A stretch of DNA of 35,822 bases from a bacterium (GTDB lineage Bacteria; Planctomycetota; Planctomycetia; Pirellulales; Pirellulaceae). Made by a program: the position numbers and the translations under genes. The stretch covers positions 1-35,822 of the forward strand of contig JANSWS010000026.1 of the NCBI GenBank assembly GCA_024743355.1, given 5' to 3'. Position 1 is the stretch's first letter; the number at the start of each line of letters is the position of its first letter. Below the pieces are notes generated by a model, which saw only the letters and a list, made by a program, of their open reading frames with translations, searched no databases and was not told the origin of the DNA. Shown piece after piece: positions 17,197 through 25,832 of the stretch.

Positions 17197-18617
17197 AGCA
17201 GCAATTTTCCACAATCAATCCGCCGCGGTCGAACGCAGCATCCGCAAGTGTTGCTCGCAGGAGCTTTTTCAAGCGTGGTTTGCGAGCGACGGGGGCTTTA
17301 CTCACGCTGCCTTGGATGGAGTCGCTTGCTTCGGCAGAAGAGACTGCGTTGCTGCAACCACTGTCGACGCAGGATGGAAAACCTCCCGTTCGATTTGGCT
17401 GTGTCTATTTCTCCAACGGCGTCGAGCCTGAGCATTGGTGGGCTAAGAAATCCCCAGCGGCCGCGGCTGGCGGTGGTCAGCAACAGATTCAATTCGGACC
17501 GGGCTTGGCCCCGCTTCAGCAACTGGCAGATGAGATCACCTTCATCAAGGGACTCTACAACGAACAAGCGGCTAAACACCCCAGCCCGCACATGGGCAGG
17601 ATGGCTAATCTATTGTCCGGAGCTTGGGTCAGCCGGGATCAGTCCAGCATTCGAGTCGGGAAGAGCATGGATCAAGTGTTGGCCGATGAGATTGGAAGAT
17701 CTTGTGAGGTTCCAAGCCTGGCTCTGGGCGTGGAACCGACGGAGCTGAGGTTGGAAGATGGGTTGTCGATGATCTATGGCTCATGCATCTCTTGGGCTTC
17801 TCCGACCAAGCCCGCAACAAAGGAAATTTATCCGGCCCGTGTCTACGATCTCATTATGGGTAGCGCGGGAGATCGCCTGCTCGACCGGAGTATTCTGGAT
17901 GCGGTGGTTGATGATGCGCGGCGCATGCAGCAGACCGTTTCGGCCGCCGATCGGGTTAAGCTGGATGAATACTTTGACTCGATACGAGATATCGAGAATC
18001 GCATTGATCGCGCCCGCAGAGAAGAGCGACTGGAAGGCTGGCAACCGTCCGCTACCGAGCCCACCTTTGGCCGACCGCCCGAGGCTTTGCCGCAGAATGT
18101 CTCGGAGCACATGCGGCTGATGTTGGATCTGATCGTGCTGGCCTTTCAGATGAACAAGACCCGCATCGCGACTTGTATGCTCAATAACGATCTGTCGCAA
18201 ATGAACTTCGGTTTTTTGGAAGGCGTCGAGGGAAGCTTGCATCTGGATCTGACCCACAATGGTCGCGATCCGAAGCTGGAAGCTATGTATCTGAAAACAA
18301 ACCAGTTCCACGTAGCCCAATTCAGGTACCTGCTGGAACGCATGCGGTCGATCGATGAAGGCGGGACGTCATTGCTGGACAATTCCATACTGATGCTGGC
18401 CAGTAATCTTTTCGACGGCGATCGCCACGAGGCGGATGAGATGCCTGTCTTGCTGGCCGGTAGTGCGGGAGGTGCCTGGAAGCACGGACGCATCATCGAT
18501 GTTCGCCAAAGCGAGAGCAATGAACGCAGGGCTTGCAATCTGTACCTGTCGATCATGGATCAGATGGGCGTGCGCTTGCCGGCATTCGGAGACGCGACAC
18601 AAAGACTGGACATCTGA
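17193..18617 (+). CDS. DUF1552 protein, Tat-exported
   Basis: The 474-residue protein is almost always encoded next to DUF1592-type proteins in planctomycetes. A twin-arginine signal is visible (ARRSFFKRG at 21-29, hydrophobic [11 protein letters not shown], then MESLASA). The mature part has the family's [68 protein letters not shown]-like ([22 protein letters not shown]) and [13 protein letters not shown] motifs. The fold is related to the DUF1501/alkaline-phosphatase-like group, but no activity is known. It starts with GTG at 17193 inside a GTGA overlap with the preceding stop, with AGGTGA upstream, so translation is coupled. Confidence 0.92.
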   Translation: MKQQFSTINPPRSNAASASVARRSFFKRGLRATGALLTLPWMESLASAEETALLQPLSTQDGKPPVRFGCVYFSNGVEPEHWWAKKSPAAAAGGGQQQIQFGPGLAPLQQLADEITFIKGLYNEQAAKHPSPHMGRMANLLSGAWVSRDQSSIRVGKSMDQVLADEIGRSCEVPSLALGVEPTELRLEDGLSMIYGSCISWASPTKPATKEIYPARVYDLIMGSAGDRLLDRSILDAVVDDARRMQQTVSAADRVKLDEYFDSIRDIENRIDRARREERLEGWQPSATEPTFGRPPEALPQNVSEHMRLMLDLIVLAFQMNKTRIATCMLNNDLSQMNFGFLEGVEGSLHLDLTHNGRDPKLEAMYLKTNQFHVAQFRYLLERMRSIDEGGTSLLDNSILMLASNLFDGDRHEADEMPVLLAGSAGGAWKHGRIIDVRQSESNERRACNLYLSIMDQMGVRLPAFGDATQRLDI

Positions 18618-18668
18618 CACCTTAGCCTTATGCCACCTGAGCCGAGTTACCGGTAGGGGAATTGGTTT

Positions 18669-19589
18669 ATGAAACTTGGCTCAGAGGATCCTGTTGAATG
18701 GCTAGCTGTTCGCTGGCTGCAGGAACAACTGGACGCCTTGCAACACCAGAAACCCCATGTCTTGGCCGATGTGGATCCGGAAGGCGTGCATCAGATGCGA
18801 GTTGCGACCCGTAGAATGCGGGCCGTGCTCCGCGTCTGCAAAGACCTGCCAGCGTGCGAGAAGCTACAGCGGCAAAAAGCCGACCTGAAGTGGTTGGCCA
18901 GCCAACTTGGTGCGGTGCGTGATTTGGATGTGGAGTTGGCGAGTCTTGATTCTGCAGGCGACGCTATGCCGGCCGAATATGCTTCAGGCTACACATGCTA
19001 CCAACAACATTTGCAGCGAGAACGGCAAGCGGCTCTTCACGAGTTGAGGCTCAGTGTAAATGGTCCGCGTTATGCCGAGTTGACTCAGGGGCTTGCCGAC
19101 TTCGTCAACTCCTACCAACGGCAGGAGCATCGCGGAGAACCGACGATTCGCGATGCGGCACAGGCTTGGATCAACAAGCAGTATCGACGCGTGCTCCGTG
19201 ACGGACGGACCATCCAACACGATTCGGCAGACGCTCGTCTGCATGCTTTGAGAATCGACTGCAAACGCTTGCGATATCTGTTCGAGTACTTTCGTCCCGT
19301 ATACGGCGCTTCGCTGAAGAATGCCATACGTGAGCTAAAAGTACTGCAGAATGTGCTGGGTGAAGTTCAAGATTCCCACGTGGCCATGCAACGTCTGCTG
19401 GACCATGCTGAAGTCCAATCGCCGACCTCCAACAGCAGGTTCACGCTGATGGCCTTAGGGCATTTGTATTGCTTGCAGGGCCAACGGTTAAGCCGGGCGC
19501 GAAGTCAATTTTTTCAGATCTGGCCCGGTTTTGACCAGCAAGGAAGGCGCAAACGGCTGCTCGCTAGACTGCGAGAGAATCGGTCGTAA
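18669..19589 (+). CDS. CHAD domain protein
   Basis: The 306-residue all-helical protein contains two CHAD half-repeats. The conserved basic motifs are visible: GVHQMRVATRRMRAVLRV (about 39-56), LGAVRDLDVEL, then LHALRIDCKRLRYLFEYFRPVYG (about 190-213) and LQNVLGEVQDSHVAMQRL. CHAD domains bind inorganic polyphosphate through these His/Arg/Lys clusters and often accompany CYTH triphosphatases; no CYTH domain is present here. The protein is probably cytoplasmic (no signal). The ATG at 18669 follows GGGGAATTGGTTT; it stands 51 bases after the DUF1552 stop and could be in the same transcript. A terminator-like repeat lies about 130 bases downstream. Confidence 0.93.
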   Translation: MKLGSEDPVEWLAVRWLQEQLDALQHQKPHVLADVDPEGVHQMRVATRRMRAVLRVCKDLPACEKLQRQKADLKWLASQLGAVRDLDVELASLDSAGDAMPAEYASGYTCYQQHLQRERQAALHELRLSVNGPRYAELTQGLADFVNSYQRQEHRGEPTIRDAAQAWINKQYRRVLRDGRTIQHDSADARLHALRIDCKRLRYLFEYFRPVYGASLKNAIRELKVLQNVLGEVQDSHVAMQRLLDHAEVQSPTSNSRFTLMALGHLYCLQGQRLSRARSQFFQIWPGFDQQGRRKRLLARLRENRS

Positions 19590-19698
19590 GAAGCTATTCG
19601 AAAGCCATTACCCAGAGTTCGCTTTGTGTTTCGGATAAGTCCTTGCCCGTTGCGGTCGGCGTACTGAAAGCGTTCCGAGTGGTGGCGAATCGACTCCT

Positions 19699-19788
19699 GC
19701 CGTAACATCGCTCCGCCTTTCAGCGCAGCTTCACAGCTGCGCTTGATTTTTCGTCGCGTCAGCGGAGCTTGTTACGAGCCTACTTGTG
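19699..19788. repeat. 90-bp palindromic repeat, copy 1
   Basis: This sequence is identical over all 90 bases to 20247-20336. The outer arms are imperfect inverted repeats (CGTAACATCGCTCCGC against GCGGAGCTTGTTACG). Inside is a perfect nine-base-pair hairpin, AGCGCAGCT (19722-19730), TCAC, AGCTGCGCT (19735-19743), followed by TGATTTTTC, which looks like an intrinsic terminator on the plus strand and would serve the CHAD gene. Confidence 0.9.
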
Positions 19789-19802
19789 CGTAGGCTCGTA
19801 AC
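19771..19802. repeat. perfect 13-bp inverted repeat joining 90-bp repeat and tandem array
   Basis: GTTACGAGCCTAC (19771-19783), TTGTGC, GTAGGCTCGTAAC (19790-19802). The left arm is the end of the 90-bp repeat and the right arm is the beginning of the first tandem unit. The two repeat families therefore share this terminal sequence in opposite orientation. Confidence 0.9.
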
Positions 19803-20104
19803 CAACGAGCACCTGGGTGATCCGAGGTTCGAGCACCGCCATGCAAAACAGCCGACGGGTGCGCAGTGCAGTTACGGCTGGGTGGACGCGATGAAGTAGG
19901 CTCGTAACCAACAAGCACTTGGGTGAAGCGAGGTTCGAGCGTTGTCATGCAAAACAGCCGACGGGTGCGCAGTGCAGTTACGGCCAAGGTGGACGCGATG
20001 AAAGTAGGCTCGTAACCAACGAGCACCTGAATGAAGCGAGGTTCGAGCATCGCCATACAAAATAGCCGACGGGTGCGAAGTGCAGTTACGGCTGGGGTGG
20101 ACTC
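19790..20104. repeat. tandem array of about 107-bp units, three copies
   Basis: Units begin with GTAGGCTCGTAACCAAC at 19790, 19896 and 20004 and end near GGTGGAC. Unit lengths are 106, 108 and about 100 bases, with roughly 90% identity by eye. The third unit loses similarity after about 20102. Each unit contains the shared GCCGACGGGTGCG...AGTGCAGTTACGGC block. Length differences that are not multiples of three, and the absence of a ribosome binding site, argue against the open frame on the minus strand being a gene. Confidence 0.88.
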
Positions 20105-20246
20105 GTTTCTGCTGAGTGTGGGAGGCACTCGGAACGCGACGGGGTGAACGGGGCCAGCTGTAGTCTGATGTGGGCAGTTTCGTTCCATGCGGCCCGTGGA
20201 TATCGGGGAAGTGCGCACATTCCGGGTCGCACGCGGCCGAACTCTC

Positions 20247-20336
20247 GCCGTAACATCGCTCCGCCTTTCAGCGCAGCTTCACAGCTGCGCTTGATTTTTC
20301 GTCGCGTCAGCGGAGCTTGTTACGAGCCTACTTGTG
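20247..20336. repeat. 90-bp palindromic repeat, copy 2
   Basis: This is an exact second copy of 19699-19788 in the same orientation, 458 bases further on. It carries the same hairpin (AGCGCAGCT at 20270-20278, AGCTGCGCT at 20283-20291) followed by a T run at 20295-20299. It ends 17 bases before the parB stop codon. Bases 20105-20246, between the array and this copy, hold no feature I recognise. Confidence 0.9.
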
Positions 20337-20353
20337 TGTTGACTCGCCGTGGT

Positions 20354-21460
20354 TCACGCTGCCTTGCTATCGGAACGAGGGCAAAGCAGACTGCAGATTC
20401 TTTCAAATTCTTCGGGATTGGCGAAACTGATCACGATTTTTCCGCGACCGCGAGCGTTTTGGCGGATGTCAGTTTTGGTCCCCAGCGATAGCCGCAGTTG
20501 CTGTTCCAGGGCGGCGATCTGTGGCGAAGGGCGGTTGGCGGTACGACTACCAGAGGGGCGATGCAGACCTTCCTGCTCGTCTTCGGCCTCCAATGTCTCT
20601 GCTACGCGACGCTCCGTTTCGCGAACGCTCCAGCCCTCGCCCATGATCTGCCGAGCGAAATCCATCTGCTGCTCCTCTTCGCCCAGAGGAAGCAGGGCCC
20701 GAGCATGACCGGCCGTCATCTTTTCTTGCTGAATCCACTGTTGGATCTCTTCGGGCAATTCCAGCAGCCGCATCAAATTGGCAATCGTACTGCGATCAAT
20801 TTTGAGCCGCTTCGCCAAGTCCTCCTGCTTGCACTGATGCTGGTCAATGTAACGCCGAAAAGACATAGCCTTTTCGATGGCATCCAGATCTTTGCGCTGC
20901 AGGTTCTCGACAATGGCAAGCTCGGCTACCAGGCGATCGTCGGCCTCGCGGACCTCCGCGCGAATCCGGCTCAAACCGGCTCTTATTGCGGCTCGCAGTC
21001 GGCGTTCACCGCTAATCAGCTGGTAGCGATTTCCAACCTGCCTTACCAGGATGGGTTGGAGTTGTTCGTGTTCGCGAATGCTCTCAGCCAACGAGGCCAG
21101 TTCTTCATCATTGAATTTGCGTCGCGGCTGAAACGGATTGTTGTCGATCTCCGAAACGGGGATCTCCAACACGCCTCGCGGCGTTTCAAATTGCTTGAGC
21201 GAAACAGCACCGGTTACCTCGCGTTTGACTTGCGACGCGTTGTCCCGCATCGGCTGTCCAGCAACTGCCTGGACTGGCAGTTTTCCAGCCTGGGCTGAAG
21301 TATGCGATGCGCTAGGGCTTTTCGTGACCGACGAATGCGAGGCAGCTGCCGATGGTTTGGATGGTGCATCCGGCATCGATGCGCCGCCAGAGTCGTGCTC
21401 CTCCAGCGGGGTTCCAAGTAATGCAGCCAAGCCTTTGCCAAGACGACGATCTTTAGTCAC
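20354..21460 (-). CDS. parB: chromosome partitioning protein ParB
   Basis: ParB is the CTP-dependent parS-binding clamp of the ParABS segregation system. The 368-residue product starts RLGKGLAALLG, the ParA-interacting N-terminal motif, followed by a long Ser/Ala-rich linker. The ParB/Sulfiredoxin-like domain follows: IPVSEIDNNPFQPRRKFND, then LAESIREHEQLQPILVRQ, YQLISGERRLRAA (GERR-type CTP motif) and AIVENLQRKDLDAIEKA. The helix-turn-helix QEDLAKRLKIDRSTIANLMRLL and a dimerisation tail complete it. GTG at 21460 is the start: GGAGGT stands nine bases upstream and the start overlaps the parA end by eight bases. I saw no parS palindrome in the window. Confidence 0.94.
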   Translation of the reverse strand: MTKDRRLGKGLAALLGTPLEEHDSGGASMPDAPSKPSAAASHSSVTKSPSASHTSAQAGKLPVQAVAGQPMRDNASQVKREVTGAVSLKQFETPRGVLEIPVSEIDNNPFQPRRKFNDEELASLAESIREHEQLQPILVRQVGNRYQLISGERRLRAAIRAGLSRIRAEVREADDRLVAELAIVENLQRKDLDAIEKAMSFRRYIDQHQCKQEDLAKRLKIDRSTIANLMRLLELPEEIQQWIQQEKMTAGHARALLPLGEEEQQMDFARQIMGEGWSVRETERRVAETLEAEDEQEGLHRPSGSRTANRPSPQIAALEQQLRLSLGTKTDIRQNARGRGKIVISFANPEEFERICSLLCPRSDSKAA

Positions 21461-22199
21461 GTTCGAGCACCTCCATGCACAATTCCAAATAGGCTCGGCA
21501 GCCACGTGAGCGGGGCGCGTAGTCCATTACGCTGATGCCGTGGCTCGGGGCTTCTGAAACAGCTACGTCACGCGGGATGACAGTATCGAAGACGATATCG
21601 CCAAAGAACTCGCGGACCTCGCTGTCTACTTCATGGGTCAGTTCCAGGCTGGGATCATACATCGTCAGCAGGATTCCGCCAAAGGTCAATCTGCCTTGGC
21701 CACGCTGCATAACATCACGAATTACATGAATCATTTGGGTCAGGCCCTCCATGGCGTAGTATTCGCATTGGATAGGCATCAATACTTCTGTGCTAGCACT
21801 CAGCGCGGCCTGCGTCAGTTGGCCCAAGGAGGGAGGGCAATCGATCAGCACAAAGTCGAACGAGGCCATGCCGGTGTCAAGATTTTGTCTGAGTACGGCG
21901 GAATCACTCGATTCACCGCGTTCCAGACGATCCACGTCTACGAAACTGCGGCTGCCAGGCAGAATGCGTAGATTCTCCCAACTCGTATCCTGCAGACTCT
22001 CCCGAAGTGGTTTGTCGAGTAAGAGGGGATGGGCCTCCGATGGGGTAGCTCCAATGCCGCTGGTCGCATTGCACTGCGGGTCCAAGTCGATGAGGAGCGT
22101 GCGTTCGCCAGCGGTCGACAAGCCAACTGCCAAGTTGACCGCCGTCGTCGTCTTGCCAACGCCACCCTTTTGATTCGCTATGCAGATAATCCGAGCCAT
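21453..22199 (-). CDS. parA: chromosome partitioning ATPase ParA
   Basis: The 248-residue deviant Walker ATPase partners ParB. Deviant Walker A is KGGVGKTT (11-18), Walker A' is LLIDLDPQCNAT, Walker B is FDFVLIDCPPSLG, and the C-terminal IPRDVAVSEAPSHGISVMDYAPRSRG block is characteristic of Soj/ParA. The ATG at 22199 gives the canonical MARIICIANQKGGVGKTT start. The end overlaps the parB start by eight bases, so the two are translationally coupled. No other replication or rsmG-type genes neighbour it; the next gene upstream is an FG-GAP lipoprotein whose stop lies 62 bases away on the same strand. Confidence 0.95.
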   Translation of the reverse strand: MARIICIANQKGGVGKTTTAVNLAVGLSTAGERTLLIDLDPQCNATSGIGATPSEAHPLLLDKPLRESLQDTSWENLRILPGSRSFVDVDRLERGESSDSAVLRQNLDTGMASFDFVLIDCPPSLGQLTQAALSASTEVLMPIQCEYYAMEGLTQMIHVIRDVMQRGQGRLTFGGILLTMYDPSLELTHEVDSEVREFFGDIVFDTVIPRDVAVSEAPSHGISVMDYAPRSRGCRAYLELCMEVLERD

Positions 22200-22261
22200 G
22201 CCGGATTTTGCCGAATTCGATTCGGCGCGTGAATGGCAAAATCGCCGTCTTCAATCCAATG

Positions 22262-23926
22262 CTAGCTTTTCGAGGTTCGATGCGCGGATTCCTGTCTGGT
22301 TAGCCCGGTCTCGGCGGGGCCTTCATTCCACCAAACTGATATCCATGTTTCCAGCGGAATGAATTGATCGAATTCTCCCACTGCGATATCGACATCTCCG
22401 TCGTTATCAAAATCACCCAACTCAATGCAGGGATGCTGATCCAGGGAGAGATCCAGACAGTGGCGAAGAAAACTGTGATCCGGCTGTTGCTCAAACCAAA
22501 TCAATGTGTTGATTTCGGAATCATCCCAAATCATGCCACAGGCGGCGATGTCCAAATCGCCGTCACCATCCAAATCAGCGATCGCCGAACCATAGGCACC
22601 GACCATCGGTGCGATCAGATGTTCTTGGAACAGTAAGCGGACAGGCTTATTCGAAGGTGCTCCTGCTGCCGTGATATTCTCCGAGCGATTTTCCAGCCAG
22701 CGTACACCGTGATGAGGCTTGGCGAGATTGGAGTCCATACTGTCACCGTTGGTTAGCACAATGTCCATATCTCCGTCAGCGTCCAGGTCGGCGATCTCGA
22801 TACTGCTGCAGCCAAAGTCAGGCACTGGTCCGTTGTAAAGAATCTTGGGTACAAAATGCGCTTGCCCGTCATTGAGATAGGCGGTGACGGACTCGAATTC
22901 CTGACTGTGCAAGACGATTAGGTCCAGGTCGGCATCGGAGTCGATGTCATGTATCCACACGTGGCTCGCACCATGCCGGGGGTCGACCGTTGTCGTCGTA
23001 AAGCGTACTTCCTCGGAATCCGGATCGCGCAAAAGCAGCTCAAGTTTTCCGCTCTCGTGATATCCAAACACGGCCACGATAACATCCAGTAGTCCGTCGC
23101 CGTTAAAGTCGCCGGCCTTTACGTCGGCCACTCGGCCCACATCGGTAAGCAATTCCATACGGCTGCTGCCTGGCTCCGGATTGGCCTGAGCGAAGCCTGG
23201 AGGGAAGTAATAGACTCCGCCCAGTTGGTGATCTTGGGGCGTCATGTTACCGATGTCGGCCACTAGAAGACCGGCTTCCCCTTGACCTAAAAGATCGACC
23301 CTTTCTACGTGCGTTGCTTGCTTCACCTGGGCGCATAATTGCTGTTCAGCCTGACCGGACGCGCGGTCCCAACGAATTCGACAAACCTGGCCAGAGAGCA
23401 TATCCGTCACGTAAAGTCCATCGTCGGCAGCCAGTAGATGCGAAACCGCAGGCTTGATCTTGCCCGCGGCGGACATGATGGATTCCCGCCGAAACCGGAT
23501 GGGGCTGCTCGACAGATCTTCGATCGGTGCGGGGATTTGCAATTCGTCAGGGGCTAGTGACAGGTAGTACTTTAGGATGGAATCTTGAGAGGGTGGGCGC
23601 AAATCCTTGCGGCCAGACTTGCTGTAGAAGTCAAATCCACGTTGAACCTCCTGTGGCCAGTGACCTTTGGGATAAGTCAGGGGATCCGGAGGAACGTGAC
23701 AATCTCCGCAAAATCGTACGACGGCCTCGGCCGAAGCCGGTGTGACATCCGCCAGCTTGTCGTAACTTGCCGATTCCTGACGAGACGGGCGAGAGCAGCC
23801 GGAAAGCATGCTTGGGGCAAGCAAGCAACTCAGACAAAGGAAAAGACACGCCCATCTCCCAATCGCGGCGCAGCATCTACCAAGGCTGATTGACAAACCT
23901 CTCCGCCATTGCGGAATTTCCAACAT
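22262..23926 (-). CDS. FG-GAP repeat lipoprotein with N-terminal haem motif
   Basis: The 554-residue protein has a signal peptide with lipobox LSGC (Cys44), then a CGDCH haem-binding motif (73-77) in a short cytochrome-like segment. FG-GAP/VCBS blades follow, each with a calcium-binding DxDxDGxxD loop: DFNGDGLLD, DIDSDADLD, DLDADGDMD, DLDGDGDLD and DFDNDGDVD. Such proteins form seven-bladed beta-propellers on the cell surface or in the periplasm. The ATG at 23926 is preceded by AGAGTGAATTC. It is read in the same direction as the CRTAC1-type gene upstream (208 bases away) and parA downstream. The precise role is unknown; haem plus propeller suggests redox-linked sugar or surface chemistry (inference). 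Confidence 0.88.
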   Translation of the reverse strand: MLEIPQWRRGLSISLGRCCAAIGRWACLFLCLSCLLAPSMLSGCSRPSRQESASYDKLADVTPASAEAVVRFCGDCHVPPDPLTYPKGHWPQEVQRGFDFYSKSGRKDLRPPSQDSILKYYLSLAPDELQIPAPIEDLSSSPIRFRRESIMSAAGKIKPAVSHLLAADDGLYVTDMLSGQVCRIRWDRASGQAEQQLCAQVKQATHVERVDLLGQGEAGLLVADIGNMTPQDHQLGGVYYFPPGFAQANPEPGSSRMELLTDVGRVADVKAGDFNGDGLLDVIVAVFGYHESGKLELLLRDPDSEEVRFTTTTVDPRHGASHVWIHDIDSDADLDLIVLHSQEFESVTAYLNDGQAHFVPKILYNGPVPDFGCSSIEIADLDADGDMDIVLTNGDSMDSNLAKPHHGVRWLENRSENITAAGAPSNKPVRLLFQEHLIAPMVGAYGSAIADLDGDGDLDIAACGMIWDDSEINTLIWFEQQPDHSFLRHCLDLSLDQHPCIELGDFDNDGDVDIAVGEFDQFIPLETWISVWWNEGPAETGLTRQESAHRTSKS

Positions 23927-24133
23927 GAATTCACTCTTGTGCTTTGCGATTGCGTGAGTCTAGACGCTGGACCATTAAAAACCCCAATGCAGGCCTCGTG
24001 TTTCGCGCCTTTGTTCAGATGCTGCGAAAATTGACCTAGCCCGGGGGAGTCATTTTTCGGAAGAATTCCTGGTAACTGATTGACCCCGCTGGATCAACCG
24101 AGTCAGCATGGATGCGATCCGTTTGAGTTCCAA

Positions 24134-24406
24134 TCACTCTGGTTCAACGACGGTCAGGCATTGATTGACTTTCACCGGGCCCAAGCTTTGGGTCTGCCCG
24201 CTGGGCCAGTGAATCTCCAGCTCTGCGTAAGTGTCGCTGTCGAAACCAAAGAACAGTTCTTGCTGACTCTGTGAAAGGTAGCTACCACCACCAAAGAGTT
24301 GCCGTGTAAGCTGTCGAGTATCCGTTCGGGCGATGACAATCGCACCGATCGGAGTGCGTGGACTTTGTCTTCCGATGAGACGAACACGCAGCCAGTTTGC
24401 CTGTTT
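24134..24406 (-). pseudogene. frame-displaced ASPIC/UnbV domain of the upstream CRTAC1-type gene
   Basis: Reading the minus strand one base further on than the upstream frame gives a clean 90-residue continuation: KQANWLRVRLIGRQSPRTPI, then GAIVIARTDTRQLTRQLF, GGGSYLSQSQQELFFGFD and LEIHWPSGQTQSL, ending VVEPE before TGA. This is a textbook ASPIC/UnbV domain (RxPIGAxV, GGGSYLSQS, FGLG-like, IxWPSGxxQ). It lacks its own start codon and ribosome binding site. The upstream reading frame ends at TAA 24405-24407, exactly where this begins, so the two parts belong to one protein separated by a one-base shift. Confidence 0.85.
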
Positions 24407-25802
24407 ACAGTAGAGGGCTGTGCCAAAGATTGGAAGAAACCAGTTCCGGATAACCGTCGTTATTCCAATCCAGGACCGCGCATCCGCGTCCTACTTCTTT
24501 GTTGCGGAACGCTTCGTGGGGTAGTACACGGCGAAACCGACGCGATCCAATGTTTTCCAAGAGCACCGGTTCTTGTTCCATCTCAAATGCCGCAGGCTCG
24601 TATTCCACGCCACCGTTCACCACGAAAACATCTTCGTCACCGTCGCAGTCGAGATCTGTGGCAACCACCCCAAAGCCGACCACCGGAGGAAATTCCCCGG
24701 ACAGGCCGAATTTAAGGGAATCATAGGAAAAATTCAGTCCCTGGCTGTTATACAACGCCATGTATTCGTGATCGAAATTCGTGACAAACAAATCCGATAG
24801 GCTGTCACCGTTGGAATCCAGCAAGGCTACTCCCATGCTGGCGTTCGGAACCCCCACGCCATCAACGGCCAATCCATACAGCACGGCCTGCTCTTCGTAT
24901 TTGCCGCTTTCGTCCGCAACGAAAAAATGATTCGCGGTCATATCGTTGGTGACGTAAAGGCTCGGATAACGATCGTTTTCAGACAAACGGAAAGCCAGGA
25001 TTCCCAGACCGCGACCTGTGTTCGGAGAAGTAAACACGTGATCGGATCTTTGAAAGCTGCCCTCCGAGAATCGGCAGAACCAATCTGGAAGCGCGTCAAA
25101 CTTCATCGGGGGGCAAACATCGCGTCTGCCTCCCCACCAACCAATGCATTCGGGATTATTCTCGAAGCTCCAATTCACATAACCCGTTCCGTACAAGTCC
25201 AGTTGTCCGTCCGAGTCGGCATCGAACCAAGCAACGGATGTACTCCAAGGGATGTTGGCTAGCCCGGCCGCTTGCGTAGCATCCGTGAAGGTCCCGTCGC
25301 CCATGTTGACGTACAGTCTGAGCCCGTGAAATCCATATACGATCAGGTCCGAATAGCCATCGCCGTTGAAGTCCGCGGCTGCCACGCCGTGCGCGTATAG
25401 ATCCTCCGCCGCCAAGCGTGCCGCCGCAGTTACATCGCCAGCCTCGTTGGGGGCGAGATTGCGCAAAAGGTTGCATGACTTGCCCAGCACCGTCGACTGG
25501 TCCGCGTCAATGCCGCCACCGCAAGGGAAGAATAGATCGCACCTTCCGTCCTCGTCAAAATCAATGCATCCTACTCCTGCCCCGATGATTTCCAAGATTG
25601 CATACAAGGCCGCTTCGCGACCCGTATCACAGCGGACACCGCGTAGCGCAGGCAGATCGATGGGGGTGAGCTGAATTCTCGATGTCGGGCTAGGCGGTGG
25701 CACTACCAACACCGGATATTTCTCGGAGCGACAACCCAGCATGGCCGACTGTCCGCAACACCCGAGCAGCAAGAGTGCGATTTTTATAGCGCGATGCATC
25801 AT
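24405..25802 (-). CDS. CRTAC1-type FG-GAP lipoprotein, truncated by frameshift
   Basis: The 465-residue product has a hydrophobic N-terminus with a lipobox (LLGC or MLGC). FG-GAP repeats typical of CRTAC1/ASPIC proteins follow: GCIDFDEDGRCDLFF, AAADFNGDGYSDLIV, AWFDADSDGQLDLYG, ALLDSNGDSLSDLFV, TDLDCDGDEDVFVVNGG, and finally GRGCAVLDWNNDGYPELVSSNL. Family proteins then have an ASPIC/UnbV domain; here TAA intervenes and the domain continues in another frame (24134-24406). The restored protein would have about 555 residues, the expected size. Two adjacent ATG codons (25802, 25799) could start it; no strong ribosome binding site is seen. A ten-base inverted repeat lies just upstream. Confidence 0.85.
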   Translation of the reverse strand: MMHRAIKIALLLLGCCGQSAMLGCRSEKYPVLVVPPPSPTSRIQLTPIDLPALRGVRCDTGREAALYAILEIIGAGVGCIDFDEDGRCDLFFPCGGGIDADQSTVLGKSCNLLRNLAPNEAGDVTAAARLAAEDLYAHGVAAADFNGDGYSDLIVYGFHGLRLYVNMGDGTFTDATQAAGLANIPWSTSVAWFDADSDGQLDLYGTGYVNWSFENNPECIGWWGGRRDVCPPMKFDALPDWFCRFSEGSFQRSDHVFTSPNTGRGLGILAFRLSENDRYPSLYVTNDMTANHFFVADESGKYEEQAVLYGLAVDGVGVPNASMGVALLDSNGDSLSDLFVTNFDHEYMALYNSQGLNFSYDSLKFGLSGEFPPVVGFGVVATDLDCDGDEDVFVVNGGVEYEPAAFEMEQEPVLLENIGSRRFRRVLPHEAFRNKEVGRGCAVLDWNNDGYPELVSSNLWHSPLL

Positions 25803-25832
25803 CGGGCTGGATTTTGAGAGAATAATAACAAG

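Noticed and set aside
19790-20104. Possible CRISPR-like array
   Set aside because: The units are contiguous 106-108-bp tandem repeats without alternating unique spacers, and no cas genes are nearby.
19772-20218. A 148-codon minus-strand frame with internal amino-acid repeats (LVGYEPT)
   Set aside because: It is produced by the 107-bp DNA repeat array; unit lengths of 106 and 108 bp break the frame between copies and no start signal is present.
20354-22261. A parS site near parAB
   Set aside because: I looked for the TGTTTCACGTGAAACA-type palindrome here and elsewhere in the window by eye and found none; a motif search would be decisive.
24172-24426. An 84-codon minus-strand frame beginning within the CRTAC1-type gene
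   Set aside because: It lies in the third frame; the neighbouring frame gives an unmistakable ASPIC/UnbV domain, so this one is a shadow.
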